A stretch of 8,558 nucleotides of DNA from Actinomycetota bacterium (GTDB lineage Bacteria; Actinomycetota; Thermoleophilia; Gaiellales; Gaiellaceae), in contig VGCB01000083.1 in assembly GCA_016870235.1 (NCBI GenBank), forward strand, positions 1 through 8,558, given 5' to 3'. Both the position numbers and the translations under genes were made by a program. Below the pieces are notes generated by a model, which had not been told where the DNA came from, did not search any database, and saw only the letters and a program-made list of their open reading frames with translations. This document shows, one piece after another, positions 6,780-8,558 of the stretch; positions within the stretch are counted from its first letter, which is position 1, and each line of letters begins with the position of its first letter.

Positions 6780-6804
6780 CTCGACGGTCGCCGCCGGCGG
6801 CTAC
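6776..6804. terminator. Inverted repeat spanning both stop codons of the convergent gene pair
   Basis: GTAGC (6776-6780) and GCTAC (6800-6804) are complementary and enclose a self-complementary 12-mer, GCCGCCGGCGGC (6790-6801). The TAG of the zinc-motif gene and the stop of pdxS (6801-6803, minus) both lie within it. It may be a two-way terminator, but T-runs are absent. Confidence 0.35.
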
Positions 6805-7721
6805 CAGCCGCGGACTTCGAGCCGCTCGGAGTCGGCCAGCGAGCCGGAGGCGATCCCGACCATCGGCTGGCCGAGGCCGGTCGAGACCTCGGCGAGGATC
6901 TTCGGGTCGGCGTAGTGCGTGGTCGCCTCGACGATCGCCTTCGCTCTCCGTGCGACGTCGTCGGTCCAGCCGTCCGGGTCGATCGTGCGATCGCGGCCGG
7001 ACTTGAAGATCCCGGACCCGACGAAGACGCCGTCGGCCCCGAGCTGCATGCAGAGGGCCGCGTCGGCAGGGGTCGCGATCCCACCCGCCGTGAAGGTGAC
7101 GACGGGCAGCCGACCGTTCTCCGCGACCCACCGGACGAGCTCGTAGGGCGCGCGGAGCTCCTTCGCCTCGGCGTAGAGCTCCTCCTCGCGAAGGCCCTGC
7201 AGCCGCCGGATGCCCCCGAAGACGGCCCGCATGTGGGTGACCGCGTTGACGATGTCGCCGGTGCCGGCCTCGCCCTTCGTCCGGATCATCGCGGCACCCT
7301 CGCCGATCCGCCGGAGCGCCTCGCCGAGGTTCGTGGCGCCGCACACGAACGGCACCGTGAAGGCCCACTTGTCGACGTGGTGCTCCATGTCGGCCGGGGT
7401 CAGGACCTCGGACTCGTCGACGTAGTCGATCTCGAGCGCCTCGAGGATCTGGGCCTCGACGAAGTGGCCGATGCGGCACTTCGCCATCACCGGGATCGAG
7501 ACGGCCTCCTGGATGCCCCGGACCATCTCCGGGTCCGACATGCGGGCGACTCCGCCCTGTACGCGGATGTCGGCCGGGACGCGCTCGAGCGCCATCACGG
7601 CGCACGCACCGGCCTCCTCGGCGATCCGTGCCTGATCGGCGTCGACGACGTCCATGATCACCCCGCCCTTGAGCATCTCGGCGAGGCCTGTCTTCACGCG
7701 CAGCGTCCCGTGTTCGGCCAT
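6801..7721 (-). CDS. pdxS: Pyridoxal 5'-phosphate synthase lyase subunit PdxS
   Basis: A 306-residue (beta/alpha)8-barrel enzyme that makes PLP from ribose 5-phosphate, glyceraldehyde 3-phosphate and ammonia supplied by PdxT; family members assemble as dodecamers decorated with PdxT. Catalytic residues are present at the same numbers as in well-studied homologues: Asp24 ([20 protein letters not shown]), Lys81 ([18 protein letters not shown]), which forms the substrate imine, and Lys149 ([12 protein letters not shown]). Phosphate-binding loops [14 protein letters not shown] (210-223) and [12 protein letters not shown] (230-241) are intact. The length slightly exceeds the usual 290-300, with extra residues at the C-terminus after ASGSL. 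The ATG at 7721 follows a TACACT box by 6 nt with no Shine-Dalgarno sequence. Unlike many genomes, pdxT does not follow directly: an opposite-strand gene comes between. Confidence 0.99.
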   Translation of the reverse strand: MAEHGTLRVKTGLAEMLKGGVIMDVVDADQARIAEEAGACAVMALERVPADIRVQGGVARMSDPEMVRGIQEAVSIPVMAKCRIGHFVEAQILEALEIDYVDESEVLTPADMEHHVDKWAFTVPFVCGATNLGEALRRIGEGAAMIRTKGEAGTGDIVNAVTHMRAVFGGIRRLQGLREEELYAEAKELRAPYELVRWVAENGRLPVVTFTAGGIATPADAALCMQLGADGVFVGSGIFKSGRDRTIDPDGWTDDVARRAKAIVEATTHYADPKILAEVSTGLGQPMVGIASGSLADSERLEVRGW

Positions 7722-7727
7722 GGGCGG

Positions 7728-7733
7728 AGTGTA
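7728..7733 (-). promoter_or_regulatory. Predicted -10 box (TACACT) of leaderless pdxS promoter
   Basis: TACACT on the minus strand is followed by exactly 6 nt (CCGCCC) and then the ATG at 7721. The hexamer and spacing are identical to those before pdxT. A TTGCCG lies upstream (7754-7759), but with a 20-bp spacer it is only a weak -35 candidate. Confidence 0.65.
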
Positions 7734-7904
7734 GCTTCGCGCCGGCTGCCGTCCGGCAATCCCTCCACCCGCGTGGGCCCATCGCCCGACAGGATCCCGA
7801 CGAGCCCCCTCGCGTCCGCAAAGAGCGGCCTTCTCGGCCGGGCGCGGTGCTCGCCTTTCGGTCGGGGATGTGAGATAAGCGGGTCACGGGGCGCGGCCTC
7901 TCTC

Positions 7905-7951
7905 CCCCAGGCGGTCTTCCCGCCTGACCCCGGAGGTCGCCCCAGGCGGTC
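7905..7951. repeat. 12-bp direct repeat CCCCAGGCGGTC, two copies
   Basis: Exact copies lie at 7905-7916 and 7940-7951, 35 bp apart. The core CAGGCGG in each copy can pair with the single CCGCCTG at 7920-7926, so the two copies compete for the same partner if the region is transcribed. Confidence 0.75.
7908..7926. other. Hairpin CAGGCGG-TCTTC-CCGCCTG
   Basis: A perfect 7-bp stem with a 5-nt loop. The right arm (7920-7926) can instead pair with the second CAGGCGG copy at 7943-7949; in that fold GACC (7926-7929) or part of it also pairs with GGTC (7935-7938). Confidence 0.6.
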
Positions 7952-7973
7952 GGGGCCCCACCGGGCCCCGACC
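7948..7973. terminator. Strong 11-bp GC hairpin with CACC loop, terminator- or attenuator-like
   Basis: GGTCGGGGCCC (7948-7958) and GGGCCCCGACC (7963-7973) are perfect complements around a 4-nt loop, making this the strongest hairpin I found in the window. No T-run follows on either strand. It lies 58 nt before the ATG at 8032, so on the plus strand it would be in that gene's leader, or it could end a short upstream RNA. Confidence 0.5.
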
Positions 7974-8031
7974 CGCAGCTCGCCCGCAGACGGCGCTCAT
8001 GCTCCGACCCGTTCCGGCCGATACCGGAGAC

Positions 8032-8256
8032 ATGGCCGACAACGTCGATCGGAGCCTGCTCGAGCACTGGGAGGTGCTGCGCATCGAGAACAGCGAGGAG
8101 CGCCGCTTCCTCCGGTTGATCGACGCGGAGCTCCGGACGTCCGGGTCGAGCGCGATCACGTTCGCCGAGTCCGAGCGGCGGGCACGCAGTCATCTCCGCG
8201 CACGGCGGGCGACGATCCGCCTCGCGCCCGTGATCCCGCTCCGCGTCGCCGACTGA
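8032..8256 (+). CDS. Small hypothetical protein, 74 residues
   Basis: A short gene I do not recognise. The third codon positions are almost all G or C, as in neighbouring genes, and the reverse-strand frame lacks that bias, which supports coding. The product is charged and helical: NVDRSLLEHWEVLRIENSEE at the N-terminus, then RRFLRLIDAEL, an Arg-rich middle (SERRARSHLRARR) and a short hydrophobic end (LAPVIPLRVAD). It has no cysteine, signal peptide or membrane segment. I chose the ATG at 8032, with GGAG 2 nt upstream; this spacing is short, so an in-frame ATG at 7999, adding 11 residues, is possible. It is divergent from pdxS and 112 bp before the ferredoxin gene, with no evident functional link. 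Confidence 0.6.
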   Translation: MADNVDRSLLEHWEVLRIENSEERRFLRLIDAELRTSGSSAITFAESERRARSHLRARRATIRLAPVIPLRVAD

Positions 8257-8263
8257 CCCGCAC

Positions 8264-8276
8264 GCGGCGCGGCCGC
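8264..8276 (+). terminator. Short GC hairpin after the small gene
   Basis: GCGGC (8264-8268) and GCCGC (8272-8276) form a 5-bp stem with a 3-nt loop, starting 8 nt after the stop codon. There is no T-run, so terminator function is weakly supported. Confidence 0.2.
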
Positions 8277-8309
8277 ACTGCGGACAGGTACGGACGACGC
8301 GCCTGGGCT

Positions 8310-8315
8310 TAGAGT
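8310..8315 (+). promoter_or_regulatory. Possible -10 box (TAGAGT) for the ferredoxin gene
   Basis: TAGAGT fits TAnnnT and lies in the 112-bp gap between the small gene and the ferredoxin. It would give a leader of about 47 nt. No clear -35 is visible at 16-19 bp. Confidence 0.35.
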
Positions 8316-8356
8316 ACGCCTCGGCGCGGCCGGCTCTCCCCGGACGTGCGCAGACG

Positions 8357-8363
8357 AGAGGAG
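8357..8363 (+). promoter_or_regulatory. Ribosome-binding site of the ferredoxin gene
   Basis: AGAGGAG lies 5 nt before the ATG at 8369 and fixes that start. It contrasts with pdxS, pdxT and the zinc-motif gene, which have no such site. Confidence 0.75.
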
Positions 8364-8368
8364 TCGAG

Positions 8369-8558
8369 ATGGCGGTTCGAGTCGAGGTCGATCCGGTGCG
8401 GTGCCGGGGATCGCAGACGTGCATCACCTTCACGGGCGCCGTGTTCGAATGGCCGGAGGGGGCCGAGGCTGCCCGCGCGAAGCTCGAGATCGTCGACGAT
8501 CCCGCGCTGATCGAGCTCGCCGAGGAGGCCGCCGAGTCGTGCCCGACCGCGGCGATCA
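8369..8558 (+). CDS. Single-cluster ferredoxin (3' end cut by window edge)
   Basis: 63 codons are visible. The layout is that of small actinobacterial ferredoxins that pass electrons to cytochrome P450s and other oxygenases: VEVDPVRCRGSQTC near the N-terminus, AVFEW after it, and SCPTAAI at 57-63. Cluster ligands are Cys12, Cys18 and Cys58 (followed by Pro59). The middle position of the usual CxxCxxC is Ser15, which predicts a [3Fe-4S] cluster, or a [4Fe-4S] cluster with an unusual fourth ligand. With C58-P-x-x-A-I reached at residue 58, the protein is probably only slightly longer than what is seen. The start is well supported by AGAGGAG 5 nt upstream. The redox partner would be expected just beyond the right edge, but this cannot be seen here. 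Confidence 0.9.
   Translation, partial: MAVRVEVDPVRCRGSQTCITFTGAVFEWPEGAEAARAKLEIVDDPALIELAEEAAESCPTAAI

Larger units (their letters stand above)
7722..8031. other. 310-bp non-coding region between divergent pdxS and the small plus-strand gene
   Basis: No convincing coding frame is seen on either strand. It holds the pdxS promoter at its left end. On the way right there are short GC stems (GCCGG 7741-7745 with CCGGC 7753-7757; CGGCC 7826-7830 with GGCCG 7836-7840). A dense array of strong hairpins and a 12-bp direct repeat follows at 7905-7973. I match it to no riboswitch or small-RNA family that I know. A plus-strand promoter for the small gene at 8032 must lie here or upstream, but no good TAnnnT box at proper spacing stands out. 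Confidence 0.7.

Noticed and set aside
7740..8031. Riboswitch, tRNA or other known RNA in the long intergenic region
   Set aside because: I could not match the hairpins to conserved cores of common riboswitches or to a tRNA cloverleaf; only unexplained stems remain.
7884..8159. Minus-strand 91-codon frame opposite the small gene
   Set aside because: The plus-strand frame has the expected third-position G/C bias while this one does not, and it crosses the hairpin array.
4744..8433. Very long minus-strand open frame (about 1,229 codons) across pdxS, the zinc-motif gene, pdxT and yebC
   Set aside because: Its translation is Arg/Pro/Ala-rich low-complexity sequence in the wrong frame to four firmly identified genes. 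Long stop-free frames are expected at this GC content.
1..8558. CRISPR array, insertion sequence, attachment site or defence system
   Set aside because: No regularly spaced repeats, transposase-like product, terminal inverted repeats or tRNA-adjacent duplication were found. The identified genes are metabolic, translational or envelope-related.

Overview
This is a very GC-rich window, with G or C at nearly every third codon position. The gene content fits an actinobacterium: pdxT lies directly ahead of yebC, -10 boxes are of the TACACT type, and several start codons seem to have no ribosome-binding site. A deep-branching lineage such as Thermoleophilia/Gaiellales would fit, but that is inference; nothing here fixes the taxon.

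Layout. Positions 1-1105 (minus, cut by the left edge) encode an XRE-type helix-turn-helix protein with one membrane helix and a long Gly/Ala/Asp/Ser-rich tail. Positions 1252-4475 (minus) hold a tight three-gene cassette, in transcription order: a Gfo/Idh/MocA oxidoreductase, an extended SDR (NAD-dependent epimerase/dehydratase type), and a GT4-type glycosyltransferase. The first two overlap at GTGA and the third starts 6 nt after the second; this looks like a sugar-modification and glycosylation unit for a surface or secondary glycoconjugate. Upstream on the same strand are yebC (4595-5350, TTG start) and pdxT (5337-5900), which overlap by 14 nt. A plus-strand gene (6078-6779) for an uncharacterised protein with a C-terminal CxxC...CxxxH zinc-knuckle-like motif sits between pdxT and pdxS (6801-7721, minus). 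The two PLP-synthase subunits are therefore separated by a gene on the opposite strand.

Right end. 7722-8031 is non-coding and contains strong GC-rich hairpins built around a 12-bp direct repeat. A 74-residue protein of unknown function follows (8032-8256, plus). A single-cluster ferredoxin (8369 to the edge, plus) has serine where the second cysteine of a CxxCxxC motif would be.

How the genes relate. PdxS and PdxT together make pyridoxal 5'-phosphate from ribose 5-phosphate, glyceraldehyde 3-phosphate and glutamine; YebC is a translation/regulatory protein often found near pdxT or ruvCAB in actinobacteria. The most notable regulatory signal is that pdxS, pdxT and the zinc-motif gene each have a TAnnnT -10 box ending only 6-7 nt before the start codon, which predicts leaderless mRNAs. 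I see no tRNA or rRNA gene, CRISPR array, insertion sequence or attachment site. I see no convincing new defence or mobile system; the best open leads are the hairpin array, the zinc-motif gene and the membrane helix-turn-helix protein.
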